Source of the DNA: Bacillota bacterium
Lineage (GTDB): Bacteria; Bacillota; Clostridia; Christensenellales; SZUA-584
Length of the DNA stretch: 14,103 bases
Reading direction: 5' to 3'
NCBI GenBank assembly: GCA_023441905.1
Contig: JAEZNC010000116.1
Location: 1 to 14,103 of the forward strand
The notes beneath the pieces are model-generated. The model was not told the DNA's origin and did not search any database. It was given only the letters and a program-made list of their open reading frames with translations. The translations under genes and the position numbers were made by a program. This document shows, one piece after another, positions 1 to 6,382 of the stretch (positions are counted from its first letter, which is position 1; every line of letters starts with the position of its first letter).

Positions 1-1782
1 CTTCAGGCCACTGCGCGCACGGATCACCGCTTCGCTGACCGCCGCGACCGCTTCGTCCTGCCCCACCACGCGTTTGTGCAGTATGTCTTCCAGATGCAGC
101 AGCTTGTCGCGCTCCTGCTCCACCAGCCGCGATACCGGAATGCCCGTCCAGCGCGACACGATCTCGGCGATTTCCTCGTCGGTCACCTCTTCCTTCAAAA
201 GCTCGTGGCCGCTTTTGCGGTTGCGCGTTTTCTCGTCTTCGAGCGCACGCTGCAGCCCCGGCAGCTCGCCGTATTCGAGCTTCGCGGCAAGCTCCAAGTC
301 ATAGGCGCGTTTCGCGTCCTCAATTTTCCGACGCACATCCTCAATGCTTTGCTTGAGTTCCTTCTCGCGCGTAAGTCCCACTTTTTCGAGCTCCCACTGG
401 GCTTTGAGCTTGTCAGTCTGCTCTTTAAGCGCCCCGAGTTCCTTTTCCAATGCAGCAAGCCGCGCCTTGCTGCCCGCGTCGTCCTCTTTTTTAAGCGCCT
501 GCCGCTCTATCTCGAGCTGCATCACGCGCCGTGATATCTCATCGAGCTCGGTCGGCATGCTGTCAATCTCGGTGCGTATCATTGCCGCCGCCTCGTCCAT
601 CAGGTCAATCGCCTTGTCGGGCAGAAACCTGTCGCTGATGTAGCGGTCGGAAAGCACCGCGCAAGCAATCAGCGCACCGTCTGTGATTCGCACACCGTGG
701 TGAATCTCGAAGCGCTCTTTAAGCCCGCGCAATATCGATATCGTGTCCTCCACCGACGGCGCCTCCACGAGTATCGGCTGAAACCGGCGTTCGAGCGCCG
801 CGTCCTTCTCGATGTACTGGCGGTATTCATCGAGTGTCGTCGCGCCGATACAGTGCAGCTCGCCGCGCGCGAGCATCGGCTTTAATATGTTGCCCGCGTC
901 CATCGCGCCCTCGGCCTTGCCCGCGCCCACAATGTTATGCAACTCGTCGATGAACAATATGATACGTCCGTCGCTCTTGTTGACGTCGTTGAGCACGGCT
1001 TTCAGCCGCTCTTCAAACTCGCCGCGGTATTTTGCGCCGGCGATCAGCGCGCCCAAATCAAGCGCGAATATCGTTTTGTCCTTGAGCCCTTCGGGCACGT
1101 CGCCCGCGATGATGCGCTGCGCCAGCCCCTCTACCACCGCCGTTTTGCCGACACCCGGCTCACCGATGAGGACAGGGTTGTTCTTTGTGCGGCGCGAGAG
1201 TATGCGTATCGCGCGCCGTATCTCGCCGTCGCGCCCGATCACAGGGTCTATCTTGCCCTGCTTTGCAAGCTCCACGAGATCTCGCCCGAACCGTTTCAGC
1301 GAATCGTAGGTTTCCTCGGGGTTCTGTGAGGTGATGCGCTGGTTGCTGCGCACCTTAGAAAGCGCGGACATAAACGCATCGAGCGTGATGCCGAAGCGTT
1401 TGAAAATAGCCGTGGACGGCGTATTACGCTCTTTGAGTAGCGCGATATACAGATGCTCCACACCTGTGTATTCATCCTTGAAGCGCTTGGCTTCATCCTG
1501 CGCGTGCACAATCAGTTCGCTGAACCGCCGTGATGCGTAGACATTGGCCGATGCGCCCTGCACCTTGGGGAGCTTCGCAAGCTCCGCCTCGAGTGCCAGT
1601 GTATACTGTGCCGTGTCCAAGCCCATGTATCCGAGCAGCTTTGGGATCAGCCCATCCTGCTGTGAGGCCAGCGCAAGGTGCAGATGCTCGCCGTCAATCT
1701 GCTGTTGCCCCATTCGTATTGTGATCTCCTGCGCGGTTTGCACTGCGCCCATGGCTTTTTCCGTCAATCTGTCGAGTTCCAT
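1..1782 (-). CDS. clpB: ClpB disaggregase, N-terminal two thirds (cut by left edge)
   Basis: This is the AAA+ ClpB/Hsp104 protein disaggregase, which works with DnaK/DnaJ to pull polypeptides out of aggregates in the cytoplasm. The frame is open from ATG 1782 to base 1 (594 codons). ClpB proteins are usually about 860 residues, so roughly 270 C-terminal residues with the second Walker A lie outside the window. Visible parts are the Clp N domain (about 1-145), Walker A GEPGVGKT at 207-214, Walker B IILFIDELHN with E280, a long charged coiled coil (about 410-530), and the start of the second AAA module with RWTGIPVSRL and VVGQDEAV. These positions fit E. coli ClpB almost exactly. The start follows a strong site (AGGAGG, 8 nt spacing). 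I saw no CtsR box directly upstream, although family members often have one. Identification is secure; only completeness is uncertain. Confidence 0.97.
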   Translation of the reverse strand, partial: MELDRLTEKAMGAVQTAQEITIRMGQQQIDGEHLHLALASQQDGLIPKLLGYMGLDTAQYTLALEAELAKLPKVQGASANVYASRRFSELIVHAQDEAKRFKDEYTGVEHLYIALLKERNTPSTAIFKRFGITLDAFMSALSKVRSNQRITSQNPEETYDSLKRFGRDLVELAKQGKIDPVIGRDGEIRRAIRILSRRTKNNPVLIGEPGVGKTAVVEGLAQRIIAGDVPEGLKDKTIFALDLGALIAGAKYRGEFEERLKAVLNDVNKSDGRIILFIDELHNIVGAGKAEGAMDAGNILKPMLARGELHCIGATTLDEYRQYIEKDAALERRFQPILVEAPSVEDTISILRGLKERFEIHHGVRITDGALIACAVLSDRYISDRFLPDKAIDLMDEAAAMIRTEIDSMPTELDEISRRVMQLEIERQALKKEDDAGSKARLAALEKELGALKEQTDKLKAQWELEKVGLTREKELKQSIEDVRRKIEDAKRAYDLELAAKLEYGELPGLQRALEDEKTRNRKSGHELLKEEVTDEEIAEIVSRWTGIPVSRLVEQERDKLLHLEDILHKRVVGQDEAVAAVSEAVIRARSGLK

Positions 1783-1790
1783 ATGTCTTT

Positions 1791-1797
1791 CCTCCTC
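1791..1797 (-). promoter_or_regulatory. Ribosome binding site of clpB
   Basis: On the minus strand GAGGAGG lies 8 nt before ATG 1782 and fixes this as the clpB start. The first codons (MELDRLTEKA) are typical of a ClpB N terminus. Confidence 0.85.
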
Positions 1798-1840
1798 TAT
1801 TTCAGATTAAAAATTCTTTATTCTTTCAATGTTTATAGCG

Positions 1841-1866
1841 TCAGGCGATTACCGATCGTCCCTACA
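1841..1866 (+). repeat. Degenerate half-copy of R2 upstream of clpB
   Basis: GGCGATTACCGATCGTCCCTACAC aligns with the right half of R2 (GGCGATCAATGATCGCCCCTACAC) with few mismatches. It lies about 60-85 bp before the clpB start, where promoter or leader sequence would be expected. Confidence 0.5.
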
Positions 1867-1910
1867 CGTATAACTTATTTTACTGTCCGCCGCTGGACAG
1901 ATTGCACTCC

Positions 1911-1999
1911 CAGCATTCATTCACTCTATTTGCGAAACGCTGGCACCCTTGGCTCCCACTTAGAGGGAGCTGTCGACGCAAGGCGACTGAGGGAGTTTA
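1911..1999 (+). repeat. R1 repeat, copy 1
   Basis: This is an 89-bp unit. It begins CAGCATTCAT and contains ACCCTTGGCTCCC, a hairpin made by GCTCCC and GGGAGC, and the tail GGCGACTGAGGGAGTTTA. Copy 1 is the most diverged of the three direct copies: GTCGACGCAAGGCGAC replaces the clean GTCGCC-ATCA-GGCGAC second hairpin. Confidence 0.85.
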
Positions 2000-2055
2000 C
2001 GCCTTTGCCATATATTCTCGTCGTAACTTCATATTAATTTCAGATGTTCAGAGGC

Positions 2056-2100
2056 ACTCCCTCCGGCACTTCGTGCCACCTCCCTCCAGAGTGAGGCATG
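2056..2100 (+). repeat. R3 hairpin element
   Basis: The element has the core CTCCGGCACTTCGTGCCACC, with a GGCAC-TTC-GTGCC stem, followed by a CCTCCAGAGTGAGG segment. Related elements with the same layout occur at 13319-13370 (plus) and about 7346-7392 (inverted). Confidence 0.6.
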
Positions 2101-2196
2101 GGCGATACGCAATTAAATTGCTGTCTCTATGACAGACTGAGAGAGCCGAACTTGTGCTCATACGCCTTTTGCTGTCCAATTATCTAATGCTCTTGC

Positions 2197-2285
2197 CAGC
2201 ATTCATGCACTCTATGTGCGGTACGCTCGCACCCTTGGCTCCCTCTTAGAGGGAGCTGTCGCCATCAGGCGACTGAGGGAGTTTA
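2197..2285 (+). repeat. R1 repeat, copy 2
   Basis: This second 89-bp copy starts 286 bp after copy 1. It carries two adjacent hairpins: GCTCCCTC-TTA-GAGGGAGC and GTCGCC-ATCA-GGCGAC, followed by TGAGGGAGTTTA. The final GAGGGAG can also pair with the first CTCCCTC, so the unit can form two alternative structures. Confidence 0.9.
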
Positions 2286-2320
2286 ACCTTTGCTCATTCT
2301 TCCCGAATAACACGTATCCA

Positions 2321-2388
2321 TGTAGGGGCGTCCATTGGACGCCCGCCTTGTTAATATTTCCTGCGGGCGATCAATGATCGCCCCTACA
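2321..2388. repeat. R2: 68-bp interrupted palindrome (MITE-like)
   Basis: The terminal arms TGTAGGGGCG (2321-2330) and CGCCCCTACA (2379-2388) are perfect inverted repeats. Inner arms CGCCCGC (2340-2346) and GCGGGCG (2363-2369) pair as well. Each half also folds on itself (GCGTCC-ATT-GGACGC and GCGATC-AAT-GATCGC). There is no coding capacity, so any movement would need a transposase supplied from elsewhere. It sits between R1 copies 2 and 3. Confidence 0.8.
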
Positions 2389-2428
2389 CTAAAAACTTAC
2401 TCCGTCCCTCACAATGGAGATTAAGATG

Positions 2429-2517
2429 CAACATTCATGCACTTTATAAGCGAGACACTCGCACCCTTGGCTCCCTCCGTGAGGGAGCTGTCGCCATCAG
2501 GCGACTGAGGGAGTTTA
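2429..2517 (+). repeat. R1 repeat, copy 3
   Basis: This third 89-bp copy starts 232 bp after copy 2. Its first-hairpin loop is changed (CTCCC-TCCGT-GAGGGAG) but the stem is kept, while the GTCGCC-ATCA-GGCGAC second hairpin is identical to copy 2. Loop change with stem retention suggests the structure is maintained. Confidence 0.9.
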
Positions 2518-2550
2518 TCTGTAATCTTTTATTCAAACTAACGGCATCAA

Positions 2551-2595
2551 TCCTCAGTCAGCTTTCGCTGACAGTTCCTTTCAAAAGGAGCCTTA
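2551..2595 (-). repeat. R1-like repeat, inverted and diverged; possible terminator
   Basis: Read on the minus strand this is GGCTCC, then GGAACT, then GTCAGC-GAAA-GCTGAC, then TGAGGA: the same two-hairpin plan as R1 with compensated stem changes (GTCGCC/GGCGAC becomes GTCAGC/GCTGAC). It begins just after the stop codon of the dnaJ-like gene at 2602, so it could help end that transcript, although no clean T-tract follows. Confidence 0.6.
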
Positions 2596-2601
2596 TTTGT
2601 C

Positions 2602-3579
2602 TTACTTGACCGTCTCTTTGAGCTTCTCATAAAGCTTCTTCTGCTCCTCCGTTAAATGCGCGGGGTTCACAATACGCACCGTCAGATACAAATCGCCGCG
2701 CGGCCCCGAGCGAAACGGATACCCCTTGCCCGCCACACGAATGCGGCTGCCCGATTTCACGCCCGCTGGGATATTAATCGCGATGCGCCCGTCCAGTGTG
2801 TCGACGGTGAGCTTGGTGCCGAGTGCCGCATCCCACGGGTATACATCCGCATTCGTGCTGAGCTCGCCGTCCTTCAACGTAAACCGCCCCGGCTTCATCC
2901 TCACCGTCATACGAAGATCGCCGTTTTTTCCGCCATTGCCTCCCGGATGTCCCTGCCCTTTGAGGCGAATCGTCTCTCCATCTTTCACACCCGCAGGTAT
3001 TTTGAAGTTTATGCTGCGCGTTCCGGCTCCGGTCTGCAGCGAGATATGCTTCTCAATGCCCGCCGCGCCCTCCTCGGGTGTCAGCTCTATCTCCGCTTCA
3101 ATATCCTGCCCGCTTTGCGCCCTCGGCGCGCGGGAACCGCCGCGCGTCTGGCCGAATATGTCCCCGAAATCGCCGCTCTCATACACGCGCGAGGTACGCC
3201 CGCCGCGCGCATTGCCGAACAGATCGTTCAAATCGAACGCGTCCGAAAAGAACATATTAAAGAAATCACTGTGGTCGCCAGTCCCCGCGTATTCATAGCG
3301 CACATTGCCGCTATTAAAGCCGTATTGAGACGGGTCGAAATCGGTTCCGTTGCTGAACTGCGCCTGCGAGCCGAACATATCGTATTTCTTGCGTTTTTCC
3401 GCGTCCCCAAGCACCTCATACGCCTCGCCCACATCCTTAAATTTCGCTTCGGATGCCTTGTCACCCTTGTTCACATCGGGATGATGCTGCTTGGCGAGCT
3501 TGCGGTACGCCTTTTTTATTTCGTCCTGCGACGCGCTTTTATCCACACCGAGAATCGCATAGTAATCCTTATATTGCAT
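2602..3579 (-). CDS. DnaJ-like co-chaperone without zinc finger (CbpA/type II Hsp40)
   Basis: This J-domain protein should stimulate DnaK ATP hydrolysis and deliver substrates to the DnaK/ClpB refolding system. Length is 325 residues. The J domain is at about 3-68 with the essential HPD at 33-35. A linker rich in Gly, Phe, Asn and Asp follows (about 70-155), then the two beta-barrel substrate-binding domains (about 158-310, with ALGTKLTVDTLDG and IPAGVKSGSRIRVAGKGYP). There is no CxxCxGxG zinc module and no cysteine in the protein, which separates it from canonical DnaJ and fits the CbpA / type II class. The start has AGGAG 9 nt upstream; the other nearby ATG (3584) is out of frame. It has its own promoter with a CtsR-type box and lies upstream of clpB on the same strand. 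The class is firm; a gene name is not certain. Confidence 0.93.
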   Translation of the reverse strand: MQYKDYYAILGVDKSASQDEIKKAYRKLAKQHHPDVNKGDKASEAKFKDVGEAYEVLGDAEKRKKYDMFGSQAQFSNGTDFDPSQYGFNSGNVRYEYAGTGDHSDFFNMFFSDAFDLNDLFGNARGGRTSRVYESGDFGDIFGQTRGGSRAPRAQSGQDIEAEIELTPEEGAAGIEKHISLQTGAGTRSINFKIPAGVKDGETIRLKGQGHPGGNGGKNGDLRMTVRMKPGRFTLKDGELSTNADVYPWDAALGTKLTVDTLDGRIAINIPAGVKSGSRIRVAGKGYPFRSGPRGDLYLTVRIVNPAHLTEEQKKLYEKLKETVK

Positions 3580-3625
3580 GCCATATCACTCCTTTCCCAA
3601 GCCGCATTCACGCGGTTGATATGAC

Positions 3626-3642
3626 TTTGACTTTCCTTGACT
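3626..3642 (-). promoter_or_regulatory. CtsR-type heat-shock operator
   Basis: The minus strand reads AGTCAAG-GAA-AGTCAAA. The CtsR consensus in low-GC Gram-positives is RGTCAAA-NAN-RGTCAAA, so this matches with one mismatch at the last base of the first heptamer. It lies directly downstream of the -10 element at the expected start of transcription, where bound CtsR would block initiation. An extra AAAGTCA follows at once. Confidence 0.75.
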
Positions 3643-3653
3643 TTTATAAAATG

Positions 3654-3682
3654 ATGATACCTCATCTATTTATAAAATGCAA
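3654..3682 (-). promoter_or_regulatory. Sigma-A promoter of the dnaJ-like gene
   Basis: On the minus strand TTGCAT (3682-3677), a 17-bp spacer and TATCAT (3659-3654) form a good vegetative promoter. Transcription would start near 3647, inside or just before the CtsR box, leaving a leader of about 65 nt. Confidence 0.7.
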
Positions 3683-3739
3683 TAGCAAAAGCCAAAATAT
3701 CCCGAAAAAATTTACTCCGTTATTGTAAACAGTATTGTG

Positions 3740-3769
3740 TTGCGGCCAAGGCCATCTGTCATATATAAT
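3740..3769 (+). promoter_or_regulatory. Promoter of the first AraC-type gene
   Basis: TTGCGG (3740-3745), an 18-bp spacer and a perfect TATAAT (3764-3769) sit 32 bp before the ATG at 3802. It is back to back with the promoter of the dnaJ-like gene; the -35 boxes are about 57 bp apart. Confidence 0.6.
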
Positions 3770-3801
3770 CATTATAACCAAACATTTCTGAGAGGCCCCG
3801 G

Positions 3802-4665
3802 ATGAATGTTTATGTCTCGGTGATGACCGATGTGATTGATTATATTGAGCAGCGCATTTCCGATAAGCTCTCGCTCGCGGAACTGTCTGCGCGCGCAAAC
3901 ATTTCGGATTTCCATTTCAACCGCATTTTCAAAACAGTCGTCGGCATCACGCTCAAGCAATATATCCTCGCTCGCAAGCTCTCGTGTGCGGCTGCGCTGC
4001 TGGCCAACACCTCTCGCTCCGTTATCGACATCGCAATGGACTTTGGGTTTGATTATCCCGAGGTGTTCAGCCGCGCATTTAAAAGCCAGCTGGGCGTGTC
4101 GCCTGCCGCTTACCGCAACCAGCCCGGTTCCAGCGCCCTCATGCCCAAGGCGACGGTCGTTGAGCGCGACATCATCAACTACCGGGGCACGCTTGCGCTT
4201 AAAGGCGAAGTGAATTTCTTCGATCCACTGCTGCTGCGCGGCGTCTTTTCAGCCGTCAACGAAAACTCACCGAATTTTGAACAAGAGCTCAAAAACGTTA
4301 ACGAAGGGTTCCTTCTCAAATCTGCGGATGCGCCGGAGTTCCTCAAGGATCGCTTTTTCACCAGCGTCACATGCAGCGGCAACGATGACGGCGGTTACAG
4401 TGTGTTCTGCGGACGCGAGCCTGCCCCGAACGCAGCCGATACGCCCTACAATACGCTGCAAGTCCCGGGCGGCTGGTACGCGGATTTTATCTACCATGGT
4501 GATATGTTCGATATCCGCGAGGTATTCATCGACGACCTTTATAAATGGATCATGGTTAAGGAAATCCAGCTCGCCGCCAACGGCATCGGCATGGTCAATA
4601 TCTATCCCGGCGATTATCCTCACAATTCATGTGTCCACATGCTTGTTCCGATTCAGCAGCCATGA
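3802..4665 (+). CDS. AraC-family regulator with GyrI-like effector domain
   Basis: This 287-residue cytoplasmic transcription regulator has an N-terminal AraC-type double helix-turn-helix (about 8-107). The first recognition helix lies in SDFHFNRIFKTVVG, and the second region has the family signature IDIAMDFGFDYPEVFSRAFK followed by LGVSPAAYR. The rest (about 120-287) fits a GyrI-like/SHV effector-binding domain, the fold used by Rob- and BmrR-type regulators to bind small hydrophobic or cationic ligands. A purine-rich AGAGG lies 7 nt before the start. The hydrolase gene follows 244 bp later on the same strand and is a plausible but unproven target. It shares its layout with the regulator at 8531-9388. 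The family is secure; the ligand is unknown. Confidence 0.92.
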   Translation: MNVYVSVMTDVIDYIEQRISDKLSLAELSARANISDFHFNRIFKTVVGITLKQYILARKLSCAAALLANTSRSVIDIAMDFGFDYPEVFSRAFKSQLGVSPAAYRNQPGSSALMPKATVVERDIINYRGTLALKGEVNFFDPLLLRGVFSAVNENSPNFEQELKNVNEGFLLKSADAPEFLKDRFFTSVTCSGNDDGGYSVFCGREPAPNAADTPYNTLQVPGGWYADFIYHGDMFDIREVFIDDLYKWIMVKEIQLAANGIGMVNIYPGDYPHNSCVHMLVPIQQP

Positions 4666-4859
4666 CCGGCAAAGCGCTGCTTTTCTCAAACTCACCCCTC
4701 TTATAATACCAATCCACATGCCGTTTCATCATTTTCATTTCATCAGTAAAAGCAGTGCGCAAAATCCGCCGTCGAGGCTGCGTTTGGTATAAATCAGCGT
4801 TTGCTATGGCGGCAACCCTTACAGTCAGCAAGTTTCGTCATGCTGCCCTCCATCATTCC

Positions 4860-4890
4860 GGTTATGATCAATATAAAGAATTGATCAACC
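4860..4890. promoter_or_regulatory. Interrupted palindrome before the hydrolase gene
   Basis: GATCAAT (4866-4872) and ATTGATC (4880-4886) are perfect arms around 7 nt, extended by GGTT (4860-4863) and AACC (4887-4890) with a 2-nt bulge. It ends about 5 nt before the hydrolase RBS. It could be an operator or a leader hairpin that modulates translation; the sequence cannot decide. Confidence 0.45.
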
Positions 4891-4909
4891 CAATGAAGGA
4901 GGATATTTT

Positions 4910-5758
4910 ATGAGCACTCAAGCGATGATCACAAGACGATTACTCAAAAAAGCAGGGATCTGGAATAAACCGCTCGAAGAAATAAGGCAGACGATGGCAG
5001 GCATCAAGGGCGGCCCCCTGCCCGAAGGCATCGTTTCCTGCACCATGTCGCCCGGCGGCGTCAATTGTGAGGTGTTCCGTCGCACAGACGATGCCTCGCG
5101 CCGCACGGTGCTATATTTCCATGGCGGCGGATTTTGTCTCGGAATTTTTAACGCAAACCGCAGCTTCGTTGCGGGGCTGGCGCAGCTGCTTGAAGCCGAT
5201 ATTATTATGCCGGATTACCGACTCGCGCCGGAGCACCCGTATCCGGCTGCGCTTGACGATGCATGTGCCGTTTTGCAGGCTTTATCCGGCTGCAGCCGCC
5301 TGATTGTCATGGGCGATTCGTCCGGCTGCGCGCTGGCGCTGTCCGCGCTGCAAGTCTCAGGCGTTACGCCGCGCGCTCTCGTGATGATCACGCCGGTTCT
5401 CGATCTGACCGACGGCCAGGCGCGTATATCGCAGAGCGTGAAGAAAGACCCGTTCCGCCTCGAGGACCCGCTGAAACTGACCAGGCATTACACAGTCGGT
5501 CACATGCCGGCCTCGCCTTCGATATCTCCGATATACGCCGAGCTCAAAAGTTTACCGCCCACGCTGATTCACGCAGCTCAGTATGACGTGTTTTTAAGCG
5601 ATGCCGTGCGTTTTAATGAAAAAGCTGCAGAGGCCGGTACAGAGTTGACGCTCAAGGTCTGGCCGAAGATGTGGCACATCTTTCATATGCAGTCACCGTT
5701 TGTACCCGAGGCCTCCCGCGCGCTGGGCGAGATTAAAGCATTCATTCAGAAATTTTAA
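4910..5758 (+). CDS. Alpha/beta hydrolase of the hormone-sensitive-lipase type (esterase)
   Basis: This 282-residue serine hydrolase is predicted to cleave short-chain carboxylic esters in the cytoplasm; no signal peptide is seen. The oxyanion-hole motif HGGGF is at 71-75, the PDYRLAPEHPYPAALDD block typical of the HSL / acetyl-esterase family at 101-117, and the nucleophile elbow GDSSG at 135-139 (Ser137). The catalytic Asp is probably 226 (AAQYDVFLSD) and the catalytic His 256 (MWHIFH; 259 is an alternative). The order and length suit the family. The RBS AAGGAGGA lies 6-7 nt before the ATG. It follows the AraC/GyrI-type regulator on the same strand and ends in a terminator at 5812-5845. I found no convincing promoter in the 244-bp gap. 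The natural substrate cannot be told. Confidence 0.92.
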   Translation: MSTQAMITRRLLKKAGIWNKPLEEIRQTMAGIKGGPLPEGIVSCTMSPGGVNCEVFRRTDDASRRTVLYFHGGGFCLGIFNANRSFVAGLAQLLEADIIMPDYRLAPEHPYPAALDDACAVLQALSGCSRLIVMGDSSGCALALSALQVSGVTPRALVMITPVLDLTDGQARISQSVKKDPFRLEDPLKLTRHYTVGHMPASPSISPIYAELKSLPPTLIHAAQYDVFLSDAVRFNEKAAEAGTELTLKVWPKMWHIFHMQSPFVPEASRALGEIKAFIQKF

Positions 5759-5811
5759 TACGTTCCAGCGTCAGTGCCTTTAACAACCCAGTTGCCTGCC
5801 GATGCCCCCCA

Positions 5812-5845
5812 CTCCCCTTGGGTCGCCCGACGAGGAGCCTTTTTT
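5812..5845 (+). terminator. Terminator of the hydrolase gene
   Basis: The hairpin pairs CTCC with GGAG and TTGGG with CCCGA around a TCG loop, with small internal mismatches, and runs into CCTTTTTT. It ends about 87 nt after the stop codon. Read on the minus strand it starts GGCTCC, so it may derive from an R1-type element. Confidence 0.65.
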
Positions 5846-6044
5846 ACAAGGTTTCGGTACCTGGATAATGAAAAAGTCACTCCTGCCATGCCGCAGAGTG
5901 AAACGCGGCGCACCAGATTGATATCAATCACAGTCCTTCATCCGATCCGCTCCCAGCGGCGACGGCTGCGATAGAAAGCTTGGCAGTGATATGACTTTTG
6001 ATGCAAGCAAATCTGAATACCATGTGTTATGTCTGTTTAACTGC
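5846..6044. other. Gene-free spacer upstream of the XRE operon
   Basis: No supported gene is present; the short frames lack ribosome binding sites and family features. The only structure of note is the perfect 14-bp palindrome GATTGATATCAATC at 5916-5929, with no evident partner site. Confidence 0.5.
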
Positions 6045-6075
6045 AACAGGGTTCCAACCTGAACCCTGTTTTATT
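6045..6075 (+). terminator. Strong intrinsic terminator before the XRE operon
   Basis: AACAGGGTTC (6045-6054) and GAACCCTGTT (6061-6070) form a perfect 10-bp stem with a 6-nt loop, running into TTTTATT. It ends 30 nt before the -35 box of the XRE promoter and would insulate that promoter from upstream transcription. No gene lies between it and the hydrolase terminator. Confidence 0.8.
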
Positions 6076-6105
6076 CTCCCCATTCCGGCAAAATGGAAAG
6101 GACGC

Positions 6106-6134
6106 TTGACATTATTGTCACAGCGTACTATGAT
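6106..6134 (+). promoter_or_regulatory. Strong sigma-A promoter of the XRE/membrane operon
   Basis: A consensus TTGACA (6106-6111), a 17-bp spacer and TATGAT (6129-6134) are present. The -35 box is embedded in a small inverted repeat, TGACA-TTAT-TGTCA (6107-6120). Confidence 0.85.
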
Positions 6135-6138
6135 GAAC

Positions 6139-6158
6139 ATGGAAAGCAAGCTTTCCAT
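6139..6158. promoter_or_regulatory. Perfect 20-bp operator palindrome, probable XRE repressor site
   Basis: ATGGAAAGCAAGCTTTCCAT is a fully symmetric site at the predicted transcription start, between the -10 box and the RBS. A matching half site, ATGGAAAG, lies at 6093-6100 just before the -35 box, so sites bracket the promoter. This layout is typical of autorepression by small XRE proteins such as the one encoded next; that the gene product binds here is inference. Confidence 0.7.
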
Positions 6159-6181
6159 TTGTAAACAGAAGGATAACGCGT

Positions 6182-6382
6182 ATGAAAAACAAACTTGAAA
6201 AGCTGCGGCGGCAGCGCGGGCTCAGACAGGAAGAGCTGGCCGACATACTTGAGGTGTCGCGGCAAACCATCGGTTCTCTCGAAAACGGGAGGTATAACCC
6301 GTCAATACTGCTTGCATTCAAAATCGCGCGCTATTTCGGCGTATCCATTGAAGAGATTTTTATCTACGAGGAGGAGTCATAA
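6182..6382 (+). CDS. Small XRE-family helix-turn-helix regulator
   Basis: This 66-residue DNA-binding protein is almost entirely one Cro/C1-type domain. It has LEKLRRQRGLRQEELADILEVSRQTIGSLENGRYNPSILLAFKIARYFGVSIEEIF at about 5-60, with the recognition helix around VSRQTIGSLENG. Proteins of this size act as dimeric repressors. The RBS AAGGA lies 8 nt before the ATG. Its stop overlaps the next start (TAATG), so the two genes are translationally coupled and form one unit. The promoter has a perfect palindrome at the start of transcription and a half site upstream, which suggests autoregulation. No sensor domain is present, so any signal must act directly or through the membrane partner. Confidence 0.92.
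   Translation: MKNKLEKLRRQRGLRQEELADILEVSRQTIGSLENGRYNPSILLAFKIARYFGVSIEEIFIYEEES

Larger units (their letters stand above)
1783..2601. other. 819-bp repeat-filled spacer between clpB and the dnaJ-like gene
   Basis: No credible gene lies here; the short frames crossing it run through repeats. It holds three direct copies of an 89-bp repeat (R1), one diverged inverted R1 copy, a 68-bp interrupted palindrome (R2), a degenerate half R2 next to clpB, and one R3 hairpin element. Both flanking genes are on the minus strand, so a transcript running from the dnaJ-like gene into clpB would cross the whole array. I could not name a convincing clpB promoter in the 120 bp before its start. Confidence 0.8.

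Noticed and set aside
76..1329. Several plus-strand frames opposite clpB
   Set aside because: The minus-strand frame is a continuous ClpB with both Walker motifs; the plus frames are fragmentary and have no coding signature.
1902..2132. Short plus-strand frame between clpB and dnaJ-like
   Set aside because: It runs through R1 and R3 repeats, lacks an RBS and has no recognisable protein features.
1911..2517. R1 copies as a CRISPR array
   Set aside because: Only three long copies with unequal 143-197 bp gaps, imperfect identity and no cas genes.
2656..3624. Long open frame on the plus strand (322 codons) opposite the dnaJ-like gene
   Set aside because: It is antisense to a well-supported J-domain protein, has no RBS or family features, and is rich in Arg/Ala/His as expected for a shadow frame of a GC-biased gene.
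4666..4909. Riboswitch or T-box before the esterase
   Set aside because: Only one simple palindrome is present; no multi-helix aptamer, T-box motif or terminator/antiterminator pair was found.
5916..5929. GATTGATATCAATC palindrome as a regulator site
   Set aside because: It is perfect but isolated in a gene-free spacer about 180 bp from the nearest promoter, with no second copy seen, so function cannot be supported.
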